Below, piece by piece: positions 1-11,430 of a stretch of DNA of 64,000 nt. Each line of letters starts with the position of its first letter. Position 1 is the stretch's first letter. Source of the DNA: Pseudomonadota bacterium (GTDB lineage Bacteria > Desulfobacterota > Binatia > UBA9968); NCBI GenBank assembly GCA_021324155.1, contig JAJPJQ010000018.1, forward strand, positions 171,381-235,380, written 5' to 3'. Under the pieces are notes generated by a model. The model was not told the DNA's origin and ran no database searches. It saw only the letters and a list, made by a program, of their open reading frames with translations. A program made the translations under genes and the position numbers.

Positions 1-258
1 AACCGTTGTCGCACCGACGAGGAGGGAGATGCGCGAGCCGTAGATGATCCGGCTCAGGATGTCGCGGCCGAGATTATCCGTTCCGAGCCAGTATCTCGCC
101 GCCGCGCCGCCGGCCCATGCCGGCGGCTGCAGGCGCGCTTCGAGCCGCTGCTCCTGCGGATCGTAGGGCGCGATCATCGGCGCCGCGACGCCGCAGACGA
201 TCAGCCCTACGAGAATCATCCCACCGGCGAAAACTTTGAAATAGCGAAAGCGCCGCAT
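1..258 (-). CDS. Dpp/Opp-type ABC transporter permease, N-terminal part (cut by window edge)
   Basis: This is the first 86 residues of the second inner-membrane permease of a peptide/nickel-type ABC importer. Its ATG (256-258) overlaps the stop of the upstream permease in a TAATG junction, the usual coupling in dppB-dppC pairs. One membrane segment lies at about residues 9-26. The motifs APYDPQ and LGTDNLGRDILSR, typical of DppC/OppC N-termini, are readable. The rest lies beyond base 1. The transported substrate cannot be told from sequence. Confidence 0.85.
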   Translation of the reverse strand, partial: MRRFRYFKVFAGGMILVGLIVCGVAAPMIAPYDPQEQRLEARLQPPAWAGGAAARYWLGTDNLGRDILSRIIYGSRISLLVGATTV

Positions 259-1250
259 TAAAGTTTGATCCTCGGATCGATGAACGTATACACGACGTCG
301 ACCAGAAGATTGACGGCGAAGTAAATGACGCCGAAGAATAGGATCAGCACCTGCGTCAGCCGGTAATCGCGGGCGGAGATCGACTGGATCAGGAGATCGC
401 CGATTCCGGGATAGGAGAAAACCGTCTCGGTGATGACCGAGCCGTTCAGCAGCGCGCCGAGCTGAAGGCCGAGGATCGTTACGACCGTGATGAGCGCGTT
501 GCGCAGAATATGGCGCCAGATGACGGCGCGCTCGCTGAGGCCCTTGGCGCGCGCCGTCATGACGTAATCCTGGCGCATCATTTCGAGAACGCTCGACCGC
601 GTGATGCGCGTCACGATCGCCGCGAGCGCCGTACCGAGTGTAATCGCGGGCATCAGCAGATGCTTCACCGCGCTCCAGAACGCGGCCATGTTTCCCATAA
701 GCAGGCTGTCCAATAAATAAAATCCGGTTATCGCTTGAACCTCGAGGCCGTACTCGATCCGGCCCGCGACAGGAAGCAGGTTCCACCGGCCGCCGAGAAA
801 ATAGATCAGCATGATGCCGAGCCAGAAGTTCGGCAGCGAGACGCCGATCAGCGCCATGCTCGTCCCGGCATGATCGACGAGCGTGTCGCGCTTGACGGCC
901 GAGTACACGCCGATGGGGATCGAAATCAAAATCGCGACGATGAGGCTGATCGTGGCGAGTTCGATTGTCGCGGGCAGCCGCTCGAGGACGAGCTTCATCA
1001 CGGGCTCGCCGAACTTAAGCGAGCGCCCGAAATCGCCGACCATCGCGCGCGAGATGAACTGCCAGTACTGCATCGCGAGCGGCTCGTCGAGCCCCCATTC
1101 GTGGCGAACGCGCGCGACATCCTCCGGCGTCGCGTTTTCGCCCAGAAGCAAGTAGACCGGATCGCCCGGCGCGAGGTGCATCAGCAGAAAGACGATGAAG
1201 GAAATGCCGAGAAGAACCGGTATCGCTCCGATGAGGCGCCGTCCGATCAT
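258..1250 (-). CDS. Dpp/Opp-type ABC transporter permease (DppB-like)
   Basis: This 330-residue inner-membrane permease of a peptide/nickel-type ABC importer begins with the family N-terminus (GISFIVFLLMHLAPGDP) and has about six membrane segments. The EAA-type loop for ATPase contact is near residues 215-250, around MTARAKGLSERAV. The C-terminus reads YTFIDPRIKL, a common DppB ending. It lies 12 bp downstream of an aminotransferase and overlaps the next permease, so the genes look co-transcribed. Its ATPase and binding protein are not in the window. Substrate unknown. Confidence 0.9.
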   Translation of the reverse strand: MIGRRLIGAIPVLLGISFIVFLLMHLAPGDPVYLLLGENATPEDVARVRHEWGLDEPLAMQYWQFISRAMVGDFGRSLKFGEPVMKLVLERLPATIELATISLIVAILISIPIGVYSAVKRDTLVDHAGTSMALIGVSLPNFWLGIMLIYFLGGRWNLLPVAGRIEYGLEVQAITGFYLLDSLLMGNMAAFWSAVKHLLMPAITLGTALAAIVTRITRSSVLEMMRQDYVMTARAKGLSERAVIWRHILRNALITVVTILGLQLGALLNGSVITETVFSYPGIGDLLIQSISARDYRLTQVLILFFGVIYFAVNLLVDVVYTFIDPRIKL

Positions 1251-1262
1251 GGGAGGCGAGTG

Positions 1263-2546
<1,284 letters not shown>

Positions 2547-2552
2547 CTTGCC

Positions 2553-3407
2553 TCAGTGGCGGCGTAGAAAGTCGAGAATGGGTGGGTGGCCTTTCTCGGG
2601 CATCTCTCGCAGATAGCCGTGCTTGCCGCCTTCGACGAGCACCAGCTCGGCGCCCGCGATTTTCTTTACCAGGGCGCGGGACGATTCCACGTGGCTCCCG
2701 GTGCCGCCTTCGTGCGTGTCTTTGCTGCCGACGATCACAAGCGTCGGAGCTTTGATATTTTGTACAATGTCGGTCGTCTCGTGGCATTGGCGCGCGACGA
2801 CGTGACGCAGATAGCATTTGAGCGGCGGCACCTCGTCGACGATGAGATCCTGGAACTGCTTTACGACTTCCGGATGGCCCTTCATGAACTCGTCGCTGAA
2901 CATGAAACCCGGACCCCAGTGGTCGTGCTGGTATTTTTCATAGCCTTTGCTGATCATCTCGTAGGCGGCGTCGAGCGGCACGCCGCGAGGATAATCCGTG
3001 AGCGTGTCGCTGTACTTGCCCGAGCCGGTCCCGGACAAGACGAGACTTCGGACCTTCTCCGGATGATCGAGCGCGATCCATTGCGCGACGCGCCCGCCCA
3101 TCGAGTGGCCCATGATGTGCGCGCGTTTGATATCGAGAGCGTCCATGAGCGCGGCGCAATCCTGGGCGAATAATCGAGTCGAGTAGGCGACGTCGGGCTT
3201 ATCGCTGCGGCCGAGGCCGCGGTGGTCGTAGATGAGTACCTGATAATATTTCGAGAACTCCGGCACCTGGAAGACGCGCCAGGGCGCGAGGCTGATGCCC
3301 GTGCCGGCGACGAGCACGAGCGGGTCGCCTTTGCCGTAGAGCTCGTAGTACAGGTTGACGCCGTTGACGTTGACTTTGCCGCTTTTGACCGGCTTGGGGC
3401 CTTCCAT
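2553..3407 (-). CDS. Alpha/beta-fold hydrolase
   Basis: This 284-residue hydrolase shows a nucleophile elbow GHSMGG near residue 100, an N-terminal VAGTGISLAPWR oxyanion region and DHRGLGRSDKP after strand 4. The catalytic acid is probably in IVGSKDTH and the histidine in GGKHGYL near the C-terminus. No signal peptide is seen, so it is likely cytoplasmic. It leads a minus-strand group with an aminotransferase and a Dpp-type permease pair. The substrate, an ester, amide or lactone, cannot be named. Confidence 0.88.
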   Translation of the reverse strand: MEGPKPVKSGKVNVNGVNLYYELYGKGDPLVLVAGTGISLAPWRVFQVPEFSKYYQVLIYDHRGLGRSDKPDVAYSTRLFAQDCAALMDALDIKRAHIMGHSMGGRVAQWIALDHPEKVRSLVLSGTGSGKYSDTLTDYPRGVPLDAAYEMISKGYEKYQHDHWGPGFMFSDEFMKGHPEVVKQFQDLIVDEVPPLKCYLRHVVARQCHETTDIVQNIKAPTLVIVGSKDTHEGGTGSHVESSRALVKKIAGAELVLVEGGKHGYLREMPEKGHPPILDFLRRH

Positions 3408-3478
3408 CGTTCCTCCGGAATGATGAGAAAAACGCTATCGAATCCGAAATTCACTGTCAATGAGCGTGCGCGGAATTG

Positions 3479-4942
3479 TTACTGGGCCGTCGCCCATTCG
3501 GCATCGGCGAGTTTCCACCCGCCGCCCAACGCGCGGTAAAGCTGGACAATGACGACCAGCTGCTGGAGCTGGGTCTGCGCGAGGGCGTTTTCCGCGGGGA
3601 AGAGTTGTTGCTGGGCTTCGAGTACTTCGAAGTAACTCGACAACCCCGCGATGTAGCGCTGGGTTGAGACGCTGACCGATTCTTGCAGATCGGCCACGGC
3701 GCGGGCCTGCTGGGCGCGCACCTCGGTCAGTTTCTGCCGCGAGACGAGTGCGTTGGATACCTCATGGAATGCGTTCAGAGCCGTCTGCTCGTAGCGGATG
3801 CGAGATTCTTCCCACTCGGACTTGAATTGCTGGTATTGCCCGACCAGGCGGCCGCCTTGAAAAAGCGGCCCCGCAAGCGATGCAGCGGCCGACCAGACTC
3901 TGTTTTTGCCGGAAGTAATCGCGGACAGCTGCGGACTTGCGAAGCCGAATAGGCCGGTGAGGTCCAGGCGCGGAAAGAAGTCCGCAATCGCTACGCCGAT
4001 GCGCGCGTTGGCGGAAACGATCTGCTGCTCGGCCTGGCGGATATCCGGCCGGCGCTCGAGAAGATCGGAGGGGATGCCCGCGGGCACCTCCGGCGGCAGC
4101 CGCTGCGCCGTCAACGCCGCGCCGCGCGTTACCGGCGCCGGCGGACGGCCGATCAGGAGGTTGATCTGATTCTCCTTGAGCACGATGAGCCGCTCGAGGT
4201 TCGGCACCTCGGCAGCGGTTTGAGCGAGCGATGCGGAAGCGCGCGCCGTCTCCAGCCGCGACGCAACGCCGCCCTCGAGCCGGCGACGGAAGATATCGAG
4301 GCTGTCGCGAAAGCTCTCGGTCGTGCGTAGCGCGATCTCGCGCTGGAGATCGAGCTCGAGCAGCTCGAAATAGGCCTGGGCGACGTCGCTGACGAGAGAG
4401 AGCATCACGCCGCGGCGCGCCTCCTCGTTGACGAGGATCTGCGCGCGCGCGGCTTCGTCGGCGCGGCGAATGCGGCCCCAGAGATCTATCTCCCAGGAGG
4501 CGTTCAAGAGACCGGCGAATGCATTGACCGTCAGGCCGGCGGTCGATGCGACGCGGCCGTTGACGGCGTTTTTGCCGCGACCGGTGTCGCCTTCGTAGCC
4601 GACCTGCGGGAAGAGCTCCGAGCGGACCTGCACGGCAACGGCGCGCGCCTGCTCGATGCGCTGCACCGCGAGGAGCAAATCGTAATTATTAGCAAGCGCG
4701 TCTTTGATCAAAGATGCGAGCGCGGGGTCGTTGAAGACTTCCCACCAGGGCAGGTCGGCGATCGACGCCTGTTCGGCGGCACCCTCTTGGCCGCGAAACC
4801 CCTGAGGAGCGGCGACTTGCGGACGCTTATAGTTCGGACCGAGGGCGCAGGCGTATAGGACGACCATTGCCGTGATGGCGGCCAAAGCGGGCGTGATCCG
4901 ATGCGTTCTAACCCTCCTCACCACGTCGACTCCGCAATTCAT
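3479..4942 (-). CDS. RND efflux outer-membrane factor lipoprotein (NodT/OprM type)
   Basis: This 487-residue TolC-family channel is the outer-membrane exit duct of the pump encoded just upstream. An N-terminal hydrophobic stretch ends near a cysteine followed by ALGPNYKRP, matching the lipid-anchored NodT-type start. Two repeated OEP domains follow, with coiled-coil rich regions, and LPADIRQAE-like text at [15 protein letters not shown]. Its ATG overlaps the RND stop by four bases (ATGA), so translation is coupled. Pump substrate unknown. Confidence 0.93.
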   Translation of the reverse strand: MNCGVDVVRRVRTHRITPALAAITAMVVLYACALGPNYKRPQVAAPQGFRGQEGAAEQASIADLPWWEVFNDPALASLIKDALANNYDLLLAVQRIEQARAVAVQVRSELFPQVGYEGDTGRGKNAVNGRVASTAGLTVNAFAGLLNASWEIDLWGRIRRADEAARAQILVNEEARRGVMLSLVSDVAQAYFELLELDLQREIALRTTESFRDSLDIFRRRLEGGVASRLETARASASLAQTAAEVPNLERLIVLKENQINLLIGRPPAPVTRGAALTAQRLPPEVPAGIPSDLLERRPDIRQAEQQIVSANARIGVAIADFFPRLDLTGLFGFASPQLSAITSGKNRVWSAAASLAGPLFQGGRLVGQYQQFKSEWEESRIRYEQTALNAFHEVSNALVSRQKLTEVRAQQARAVADLQESVSVSTQRYIAGLSSYFEVLEAQQQLFPAENALAQTQLQQLVVIVQLYRALGGGWKLADAEWATAQ

Positions 4943-7900
4943 TCGGCCTGGGGCGTCGCAGCGGCTGGCGCATGCGCTTCTTTACGACGGCTGAGCCGCT
5001 CGACGACATAGAACGAGACTGGGATCAGAAAACTCGCGAGGATCGTGTCCGCCAGCATGCCCATGATGACGACCGTTCCGAGCGTGCGCCGCGCCGCGCT
5101 GCCGGCGCCAGCGGCCGTCCACAGAGGCGCGCAGCCGAGGATGAAAGCGATCGACGTCATGAACAGGGGACGGCGGCGCAGTCGCATGCCCTCCAAAGCG
5201 GCTTCCATCAGGCCGCGCCCCTTCTCGAATTCCAGTTTGGCGAACTCGACGATCAGGATCGCGTTCTTCGCCGCGAGACCGATGAGCACGATAAGGCCGA
5301 TCTGCGCGTAGACATCGAGCGAGAAATGGCGCATCCAAAGACCGAAGAACGCGCCGATCACCGCGATCGGCACCGTCAGCAGCACCGAAAACGGCAGCGA
5401 CCAGCTTTCGTAAAGCGCCGCCTGAATGAGAAAAACGAACAGCAGCGAGAAGCCGAACACGACGCTCACGGGCGCGCTTTCCGCCGCCACTTTCTCCTGA
5501 AACGACATACCGGCGTAATCGTAGCCCATCTCGCGCGGCATCGTCTGGGCGAAGACTTCTTCCAACGCGGCCATCGCCTGCCCGGAGCTGTAGCCGGGCG
5601 CGACGCTCGCGTTGATCTGCGCGGCGCGATAGCCGTTGAAGCGGACAGTGAATTCCGGTCCGTACGTGTTGCGCATATTGATGAAACTCGAAAGCTGAAC
5701 CGCCTGGCCGTCGGCGTTGCGCACGCGGAAGAGCCCCACGTTGTTCGCATCGGTGCGAAAATCGCCCTCGGCCTCGACGTAGACCTGCCACACGCGGCCG
5801 AAGCGATTAAAGAAGTTGACGAAGACTCCGCCCATGAAAGCCTGCAAGGTGCGGTAAACGGTGGCGAGATCGACGCCTTGCTTGAGGACCTTGTCGCGGT
5901 CGACGTCGGCCAAGACCTGCGGCGCGCTCGGAACGAGCGTCGAAGAAAGAGTGGTGAACTCGGGACGCTTGCGCGCGGCTTCGAGGAAGCGGTCGGTGTT
6001 CTGCGCGAGAAAATTGATGTCCTGGCCGGAGCGGTCTTCGAGCATGAAGGTCGCGCCGCCCGAAGTTCCTATGCCGGGGATCGCCGGTGGCGCGAAGCCG
6101 AAGGCCTGCGCTTCGGGAAGCCCCGCAAGGCGCTGATTGAGATTATGGATGATATCGGCGGCTGTTAGTCCGGGGCGCTCGCCCCACGGTTTTAACGTGA
6201 CAAAGAAAAACGCGTTGTAAGTCGTGTTCACGAAGCTCAACAGGCTGAAGCCGACCACAGTGTTGTAGCTTTGCACGCCGGGCGTATCCTTGAGGATCGC
6301 TTCGATACGCTTGGAGACCGCGTCGGTGCGCTGAAGCGACGACGAGACGGGAAGCTGAACGTTGACGAAGAAATAGCCCTGGTCCTCCTCCGGCAAAAAC
6401 GATCGGGGTAGCACCGAGCCGAACAGACCTGCGCCGGCGGCGATGACGATCAACAGTATGACCGAGAAGATCGCCTTGTGCAGCAGCGCTTCGCTGCCGA
6501 CGAGATAGCCGTGCATGACTCTCTCGAATCCGCGGTTGAACCACGCAAAAAACCGCCCGAGGATGCCGCGCGATGACTGTCGAGGGCGGAGCAGCATGGC
6601 CGAGAGCGCGGGCGATAGCGTGAGGGCGTTGAAGGCCGAGATTAGTGTAGAGATCGCGATCGTCACCGCAAACTGGTTGTTAAGCCGCCCTTGAATGCCG
6701 CCGACAAACGCGACCGGCAGAAACACTGACGCGAGAATCAACGCGATGGCGACCACCGGCCGCGAGACCTGCTCCATCGCCCGCAACGTCGCGTCGCGCG
6801 GCGAAAGGCCGCGCTCGATGTGCTGCTCGACGGCCTCGACGACGACGATCGCGTCGTCGACGACGAGCCCGATCGCGAGGACAAGCCCGAAGAGCGAGAG
6901 CGTATTGATGGAGAATCCCAGCAGCGGAAAGACCGCGAAGGTGCCGATCAGCGACACCGGGACGGCGAGCAACGGAATCAGGGTGGCGCGCCAGTTTTGC
7001 AGGAATAGAAAGACGACGAGGATGACGAGGATCAGTGCCTCGACGAGCGTCGTCACGATCTCCTTGATGCCCTCGCTCACCGCCAACGTGGTATTCAGGG
7101 AGACGGCGTAGTCGAGGTCGGAGGGAAAGCGCTGCTTGAGCTCGTCCATGAGCGCGCGCGCGCGGTCCATCGTATCGAGCGCGTTCAAGCCGGGCAGCTG
7201 ATAGACGGCGATGATTGCCGAGGGCGCGCCGTTCACGCGGCCGATCTGATTGTAGATCTGCGCGCCGAGCTCGACGCGCGCGACGTCCCTTACGCGCACG
7301 ATGCCGCCGTCGATGTCAGCGCGGAGCACGATCTCGCCGAATTCCTCGGCGGTAAGAAGGCGGCCCTGGGCGCGAACGGTATAGGTGAATTCCTGGCCTT
7401 TCGGCACCGGCTCGGCGCCGATCTGCCCGGCTGGGTTGACGTTATTCTGATTCGTGATGGCGACGATGATATCGTTGACGGTAATACCCTTGCTGGCCAG
7501 CGTATCGGGCCGGACCCACAAGCGCATCGCGTACTGTCCTGCCCCAAAGATAGACACCTGTCCGATGCCGGGCACGCGGCTCATCGGATCGTTGATGTTG
7601 ATGTAGGCGTAGTTGGCGAGAAACGTTGCATCGTAGGTCCCTTTCGGCGAATAGAGCGAGAAAAGCGCTAGCGGACTCGTCGCCGACTTGCGAATCGTCA
7701 CTCCCTGGTTGCGCACGTCGAGCGGCAGCTGCGACTCCGCCTGCAGGTAGCGCATCTGCGTGAGAATCTGGTCCGTGTTCGGGTCCGTGCTGACGTCGAA
7801 ATCGACCCGCAGCCGCATGAGGCCGCTGGCGGAGTTGACCGACTGCATGTAGAGCATGTTATCTACGCCCTGCATCTGCTGCTCGATCGGCGTTGCGACC

Positions 7901-8079
7901 GATTGCTCGACAGTGATCGCGTCCGCGCCGACATAGGTGGCCTGGAGGAAGATCTCCGGCGGGGCGACGTTAGGAAGCTGCGCGATGGGAAGACGGACTA
8001 GCGAGACCAGACCGACGATCACCGTGATGATCGAAATGACGATCGCAATGATCGGATGATAGACGAAGAATCGCGGCAT
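4939..8079 (-). CDS. RND multidrug efflux pump, inner-membrane HAE1 subunit (AcrB/MexB type)
   Basis: This 1046-residue proton-driven transporter has the normal AcrB length and duplicated layout: TM1, periplasmic porter domain, TM2-6, TM7, second periplasmic domain, TM8-12. The N-terminus [15 protein letters not shown] and the TM4 motif [15 protein letters not shown] carry the two adjacent aspartates used in proton relay. The family motif for TM6 ([18 protein letters not shown]) is present. It lies between the adaptor and outer-membrane factor genes in an MFP-RND-OMF order, expected to form a tripartite drug or toxin exporter. Confidence 0.96.
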   Translation of the reverse strand: MPRFFVYHPIIAIVISIITVIVGLVSLVRLPIAQLPNVAPPEIFLQATYVGADAITVEQSVATPIEQQMQGVDNMLYMQSVNSASGLMRLRVDFDVSTDPNTDQILTQMRYLQAESQLPLDVRNQGVTIRKSATSPLALFSLYSPKGTYDATFLANYAYININDPMSRVPGIGQVSIFGAGQYAMRLWVRPDTLASKGITVNDIIVAITNQNNVNPAGQIGAEPVPKGQEFTYTVRAQGRLLTAEEFGEIVLRADIDGGIVRVRDVARVELGAQIYNQIGRVNGAPSAIIAVYQLPGLNALDTMDRARALMDELKQRFPSDLDYAVSLNTTLAVSEGIKEIVTTLVEALILVILVVFLFLQNWRATLIPLLAVPVSLIGTFAVFPLLGFSINTLSLFGLVLAIGLVVDDAIVVVEAVEQHIERGLSPRDATLRAMEQVSRPVVAIALILASVFLPVAFVGGIQGRLNNQFAVTIAISTLISAFNALTLSPALSAMLLRPRQSSRGILGRFFAWFNRGFERVMHGYLVGSEALLHKAIFSVILLIVIAAGAGLFGSVLPRSFLPEEDQGYFFVNVQLPVSSSLQRTDAVSKRIEAILKDTPGVQSYNTVVGFSLLSFVNTTYNAFFFVTLKPWGERPGLTAADIIHNLNQRLAGLPEAQAFGFAPPAIPGIGTSGGATFMLEDRSGQDINFLAQNTDRFLEAARKRPEFTTLSSTLVPSAPQVLADVDRDKVLKQGVDLATVYRTLQAFMGGVFVNFFNRFGRVWQVYVEAEGDFRTDANNVGLFRVRNADGQAVQLSSFINMRNTYGPEFTVRFNGYRAAQINASVAPGYSSGQAMAALEEVFAQTMPREMGYDYAGMSFQEKVAAESAPVSVVFGFSLLFVFLIQAALYESWSLPFSVLLTVPIAVIGAFFGLWMRHFSLDVYAQIGLIVLIGLAAKNAILIVEFAKLEFEKGRGLMEAALEGMRLRRRPLFMTSIAFILGCAPLWTAAGAGSAARRTLGTVVIMGMLADTILASFLIPVSFYVVERLSRRKEAHAPAAATPQAE

Positions 8080-8082
8080 GGT

Positions 8083-9258
8083 CTACTTCGTCTGCGCCTG
8101 CGCGGCGCCGGTCGGCGCGGCGGCGCTTGCCGTCCGCGTGAAAGGCTGAGGATTAACGGCCATGCCTTCTTTAACTTTTTGCGTTCCTTCGGCAACGACG
8201 CGCTCGCCGGGCTTAAGGCCTGATTCGATGATCCACTGCGAGCCGACGCGATCGCCGACTTTGACCGGCCGGACGTGCACGTGATTGTCGGAACCGACAA
8301 CCGCGACTTGATACGATCCTTGCAGCTCGGTTACGGCGCGCTGCGGGACCAGCAGCGCTCCGAGGGCGGTCTTCGGTGCCGCCTTCACGCGGACGAATTG
8401 CCCTGGGCGTAGCGCATTGCCGGGATTGGGAAAAACGCCCTGGATTCTCAGCGCGCCGGTCTTGACGTCGACCTGACGGTCGGCGAACGAAAACCTTCCC
8501 GTGTGCGGGTAAAGGCTGCCGTCGGCGAGAATCATCTGGAGCCGGATATTCTGCTCGCGCTCTGCGCGCTTCTCGGGATCGGGATTCATGCGCAGCCAGT
8601 TGATATGTTCCTGCTCGCTGACCGAAAAGAAGACCTTGATCGGGTCGACCGTCGAGATCGATGTGAGCGGCACGTTCGCCGCTACGAGATCGCCGACCTG
8701 CGCCTGCGCGATGCCGGCGATGCCGTCGATCGGCGAAGTCACCTTCGTCCAGTCCAGATTGAGCCGCGCTTGCGCAACCTGCGCTTTCGCGGCGGCGACC
8801 GCGGCCTCATTGCCGAGATTCGCCTGGACAGCGTTGTCGAGCTCCTGTTGGCTGACGACTTGGTCCTTCGCAAGCGGCGTTAAACGTTTGACGTCTATCT
8901 GGGTTTTCCCGAGCGCCGCTTCGGCTTGTTTTAATTGTCCTAGCGCCTGCTCGAGCGCGGCCTGGTAAGTACGCGGATCGATCTCGAACAGAAGCTGGCC
9001 GCTCTTGACGTACGATCCCTCTTTATAGTCCTGCCGCAGCAAGTAGCCGGTCACGCGCGGCTGGATCTGCGCGTTGACATAGCCGTCAAGCGTGCCGACC
9101 CATACGGAATAAATCGGCACGTCTTTCTGTTCGACGGCCACGACCTCGACGTCGGTCGGCTTTGCCTCCGCCTTCGGCGGCTGCTTACAGCCGGCGAAGG
9201 AGACGACGATTACCAGAGCAGCAACAATTTGCAGGAAGCTGTTCAGAATTCGAAGCAC
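8083..9258 (-). CDS. RND efflux periplasmic adaptor (membrane fusion protein, AcrA/MexA type)
   Basis: This 391-residue lipoprotein adaptor has a signal peptide ending at the lipobox FAGC, near residue 24. It then has the barrel-sandwich/biotinyl-lipoyl half-motifs (GYVNAQIQPRVTGYL; YVKSGQLLFEIDPR), a central alpha-hairpin around residues 100-170, and a beta-barrel and membrane-proximal domain with a proline-rich C-terminus. It begins the efflux operon, with 3 bp between its stop and the RND start. No adjacent regulator gene is seen, so regulation is unknown. Confidence 0.95.
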   Translation of the reverse strand: MLRILNSFLQIVAALVIVVSFAGCKQPPKAEAKPTDVEVVAVEQKDVPIYSVWVGTLDGYVNAQIQPRVTGYLLRQDYKEGSYVKSGQLLFEIDPRTYQAALEQALGQLKQAEAALGKTQIDVKRLTPLAKDQVVSQQELDNAVQANLGNEAAVAAAKAQVAQARLNLDWTKVTSPIDGIAGIAQAQVGDLVAANVPLTSISTVDPIKVFFSVSEQEHINWLRMNPDPEKRAEREQNIRLQMILADGSLYPHTGRFSFADRQVDVKTGALRIQGVFPNPGNALRPGQFVRVKAAPKTALGALLVPQRAVTELQGSYQVAVVGSDNHVHVRPVKVGDRVGSQWIIESGLKPGERVVAEGTQKVKEGMAVNPQPFTRTASAAAPTGAAQAQTK

Positions 9259-9398
9259 GGATAAGCCTTGCGCAAAAACCGGTGGCCTTCAATAAGGCGT
9301 TCCCGGAACTCATCCTCCCGCCCACAGCCGAACATTGTGTCGCGCCGGCCAACCTGCCAAAATGAGAATCTTCAGGCAGCGACTAGAGGTATCCTCCA

Positions 9399-9800
9399 AT
9401 GTGGGCACAAAAATATGTATTTGCAACAGCTGCTTTGTTGATGCTGTTTTGTACTGCCACCGTGGCGTTCGCGGCGGGCCGGGAGGATACCGATCGAGCG
9501 GTCGATTATCTGATCGGCTATGTAGCTCGCTCGGATTCCACTTTCATTCGTAACGGGCAGAGCTATGACCCGCAAAAGGCGGCCGCGCATCTGCGCTCGA
9601 AGTACGATTATTTCAGAACGCAGATTCAGACGCCTGAGGATTTTATTCGTTTGGCCGCCACGAAGAGCGAGCTTTCTGGAAAGCCGTATTTGGTTCAAAC
9701 GCGCGGCGGGCGCGTTTTCACGTCGGCAGAGTGGCTGACCCAGATTCTTGCCGATTACCGCGCAGGGCAGCAGCAGACCCTCGGGCAATTTCCGCCCTGA
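9399..9800 (+). CDS. DUF5329-family exported small protein
   Basis: This 133-residue protein has a clear signal peptide (hydrophobic residues 7-25, likely cleaved after AFA). A mature domain follows with YLIGYVARSDSTFIRNG, AAAHLRSKYDYF and FIRLAATKSELSG, which I recognise as the DUF5329 pattern of small periplasmic proteins of unknown role. It is transcribed away from the efflux operon and has no partner on its strand. The AGAGGTATCCTCC stretch directly before the ATG is its likely ribosome site. Confidence 0.75.
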   Translation: MWAQKYVFATAALLMLFCTATVAFAAGREDTDRAVDYLIGYVARSDSTFIRNGQSYDPQKAAAHLRSKYDYFRTQIQTPEDFIRLAATKSELSGKPYLVQTRGGRVFTSAEWLTQILADYRAGQQQTLGQFPP

Positions 9801-9925
9801 TGTTCACCCTGTAGACGGGCACGAGTAGCCGCCGCTGCCCATTTATACGGTATGCCGGAATCGCTCAGGAGGCTCGATACAAACTACAAAAAAGCCGGCT
9901 GCAGTGGCATTCGTGGCGGGTTCCT

Positions 9926-9984
9926 TTCTGCCCGCCGGAGCCGGGGTTCGAAACGAACCGCCGGCTCCGTCCCCCCGGGCAGAA
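9926..9984. repeat. Long near-perfect hairpin (59 nt)
   Basis: Three stacked inverted repeats share one axis: TTCTGCCCG (9926-9934) with CGGGCAGAA (9976-9984), CGGAGCCGG (9936-9944) with CCGGCTCCG (9961-9969), and GGTTCG (9945-9950) with CGAACC (9954-9959) around an AAA loop. It lies between the DUF5329 gene and a convergent minus-strand gene. No U-tract follows on either strand. It could be a bidirectional transcription barrier, a REP-like element or a structured RNA. Confidence 0.7.
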
Positions 9985-10006
9985 CCGTGTGAAAAATTTA
10001 CTTAAA

Positions 10007-10192
10007 TTAGTTGTGCTGAGACGCTATGGCTTTTTCGTTTTTCTCCGACCCTCGCTCTTCGACGCGAAGATCGCGCAGCCGGCGCTGAAACCAAGTATTG
10101 TTGGGCCATTTCCATGGGTGGTGCGGCAATGCATCGCCAAGATACGGCGCGCCGTTCACTTTGCTCTGCTGAAAGATGCTTTGCCAATTCAT
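10007..10192 (-). CDS. Small hypothetical protein (61 aa)
   Basis: I do not recognise this 61-residue protein. Support for it being real is the strong Shine-Dalgarno AAGGAGGG placed seven bases before the ATG, and its position 38 bp downstream of a co-directional nucleotidyltransferase-like gene. It is rich in Trp, Asn and Gln at the N-terminus (MNWQSIFQQSKVNG) and in charged residues at the C-terminus. No membrane segment or signal peptide is visible. Protein-level support is weak. Confidence 0.5.
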   Translation of the reverse strand: MNWQSIFQQSKVNGAPYLGDALPHHPWKWPNNTWFQRRLRDLRVEERGSEKNEKAIASQHN

Positions 10193-10230
10193 AGGCGACC
10201 CTCCTTTTCAATCCGCCTCCACGGCGGTCC

Positions 10231-11286
10231 TCATCCCAACCTGAGTGTAGGCGCGTTTTTTGTTCTCGCCGTGCGCTTTCGCGAGCTCTCCCGGCTCGCC
10301 CAAAGCGCAAAGAGTTCACGCTCGGGGATATCGTTGACCCGCGCGAGATATCCGCTTCGCGTCAGCGCGCTTACCAGCGTTTGTGGAGACCGCCAATCGC
10401 TCCACAACACGCCTTCGACCGGCAGCGTCAGCAACGAGTCCGGCCTTTTTCCCGGCAACTGTTCAAGTAAATCGGCGGAGAAATCATACGATTCGATTGC
10501 CTTGTAAGCATCGGCTACGGCCTGTCGCTCCCGTTTGCCGCCAAGCGCGCGGCCGAGACTTTCGAACGTAGCGTGCAGCGAAGGCATAAGCCGCGCGATC
10601 AAATCGAATACTGTGAATGCCTTGAAAACGATCGCCATCGTGTTCCAAAGTGCGCCGCGCTCTAAAAGTTCGGACAAGGCGGCTTTCGAGGGATTTTCGA
10701 CGAAAGACGCCACGCGCTCCACCCCGAATCCGCGTAGCTTATCCGGCGCGCCGCCGGGGACGATATAGCCGTAGTCGGCTTCCGCCGCCTCGGGCTTAAT
10801 GCCTAGTAGAAGGAGACTCGCGGGGCTTCGCTCCAACGTCCGGGACGCCAGGTAGAGATAGCTCACGAACCTGTTCTCCTCGGAGACGAAATGATCCGAG
10901 GGGAGAAGCACCACGGTCGCGAGCGGATCGCGGTGATAAATGTGCAGCAGCGGCAGCAATACCTCCGGCAGTGAGCCTTTGTCTTCCGGCTGTACGACGA
11001 CCGTGCCGCGTGGTCGCCGGGCGATCTGCCGGCGTACTTCCGGCCGCTTCATTTGCTCGCGTCCGACGGAGACGAAGAGTCGCTCGGGCGCGATCAGTTT
11101 CTCGGCCCGGGCGATCGTATGCTCCAGCATGGATCGTTTGCCGATAAAGCGGACAAAAGGCTTCGGCAAATCATCGCCGCGGAGCTTGCGAATGAACTGG
11201 GCCAAGCCCCGGTCGTCGCGCGCGGCGAGGACAACACCGTAAAGCAAAGATGGAGCGGCTTTTCCGTCGATGGGATGAGTCGGCAT
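10231..11286 (-). CDS. Mannose-1-phosphate guanylyltransferase-like nucleotidyltransferase
   Basis: This 351-residue protein resembles the sugar-1-phosphate nucleotidyltransferase fold. Residues 14-45 read like the GMP family start (YGVVLAARDD, then LPKPFVRFIGKRSMLEHT), and VVQPEDKGSLPEVLLPLLHI and VVLLPSDHFV match the substrate-binding middle. The canonical glycine-rich signature (GGSGTRLWP) is replaced by AARDDRGLAQF, so nucleotide binding may be altered. It lacks the C-terminal isomerase half of bifunctional ManC. No polysaccharide genes are nearby. Confidence 0.7.
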   Translation of the reverse strand: MPTHPIDGKAAPSLLYGVVLAARDDRGLAQFIRKLRGDDLPKPFVRFIGKRSMLEHTIARAEKLIAPERLFVSVGREQMKRPEVRRQIARRPRGTVVVQPEDKGSLPEVLLPLLHIYHRDPLATVVLLPSDHFVSEENRFVSYLYLASRTLERSPASLLLLGIKPEAAEADYGYIVPGGAPDKLRGFGVERVASFVENPSKAALSELLERGALWNTMAIVFKAFTVFDLIARLMPSLHATFESLGRALGGKRERQAVADAYKAIESYDFSADLLEQLPGKRPDSLLTLPVEGVLWSDWRSPQTLVSALTRSGYLARVNDIPERELFALWASRESSRKRTARTKNAPTLRLG

Positions 11287-11373
11287 GATCGATTTCGTCG
11301 CAACAATAAGTTGCTCGCCTAGATTACCCGCTGAAAGCGCTTTGACAAATAGGGCGCTTACCCTAATCGGCGG

Positions 11374-11388
11374 CCGGGAAATTCCCGG
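11374..11388. other. Short palindrome upstream of the nucleotidyltransferase gene
   Basis: CCGGGAA, a single A, and TTCCCGG form a perfect 7-bp palindrome in the 144-bp gap between two minus-strand genes, 88 bp before the downstream start. It could be an operator or a weak hairpin. No T-run follows it on either strand, so a terminator is unlikely. A GGAGGGGGAAAG purine stretch lies just beyond it. Confidence 0.35.
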
Positions 11389-11430
11389 TCACAAGGAGAG
11401 GCCCAATTAAGGAGGGGGAAAGTACCGGGA

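Noticed and set aside
4972..6168. Long plus-strand open frame (398 codons) inside the RND pump gene
   Set aside because: The opposite strand encodes an intact AcrB-type protein. The composition is that of a shadow frame.
9945..9959. T-arm-like GGTTCG-AAA-CGAACC considered as a tRNA remnant or attachment site
   Set aside because: There is no acceptor, D or anticodon arm. The sequence is explained as the tip of a longer symmetrical hairpin.
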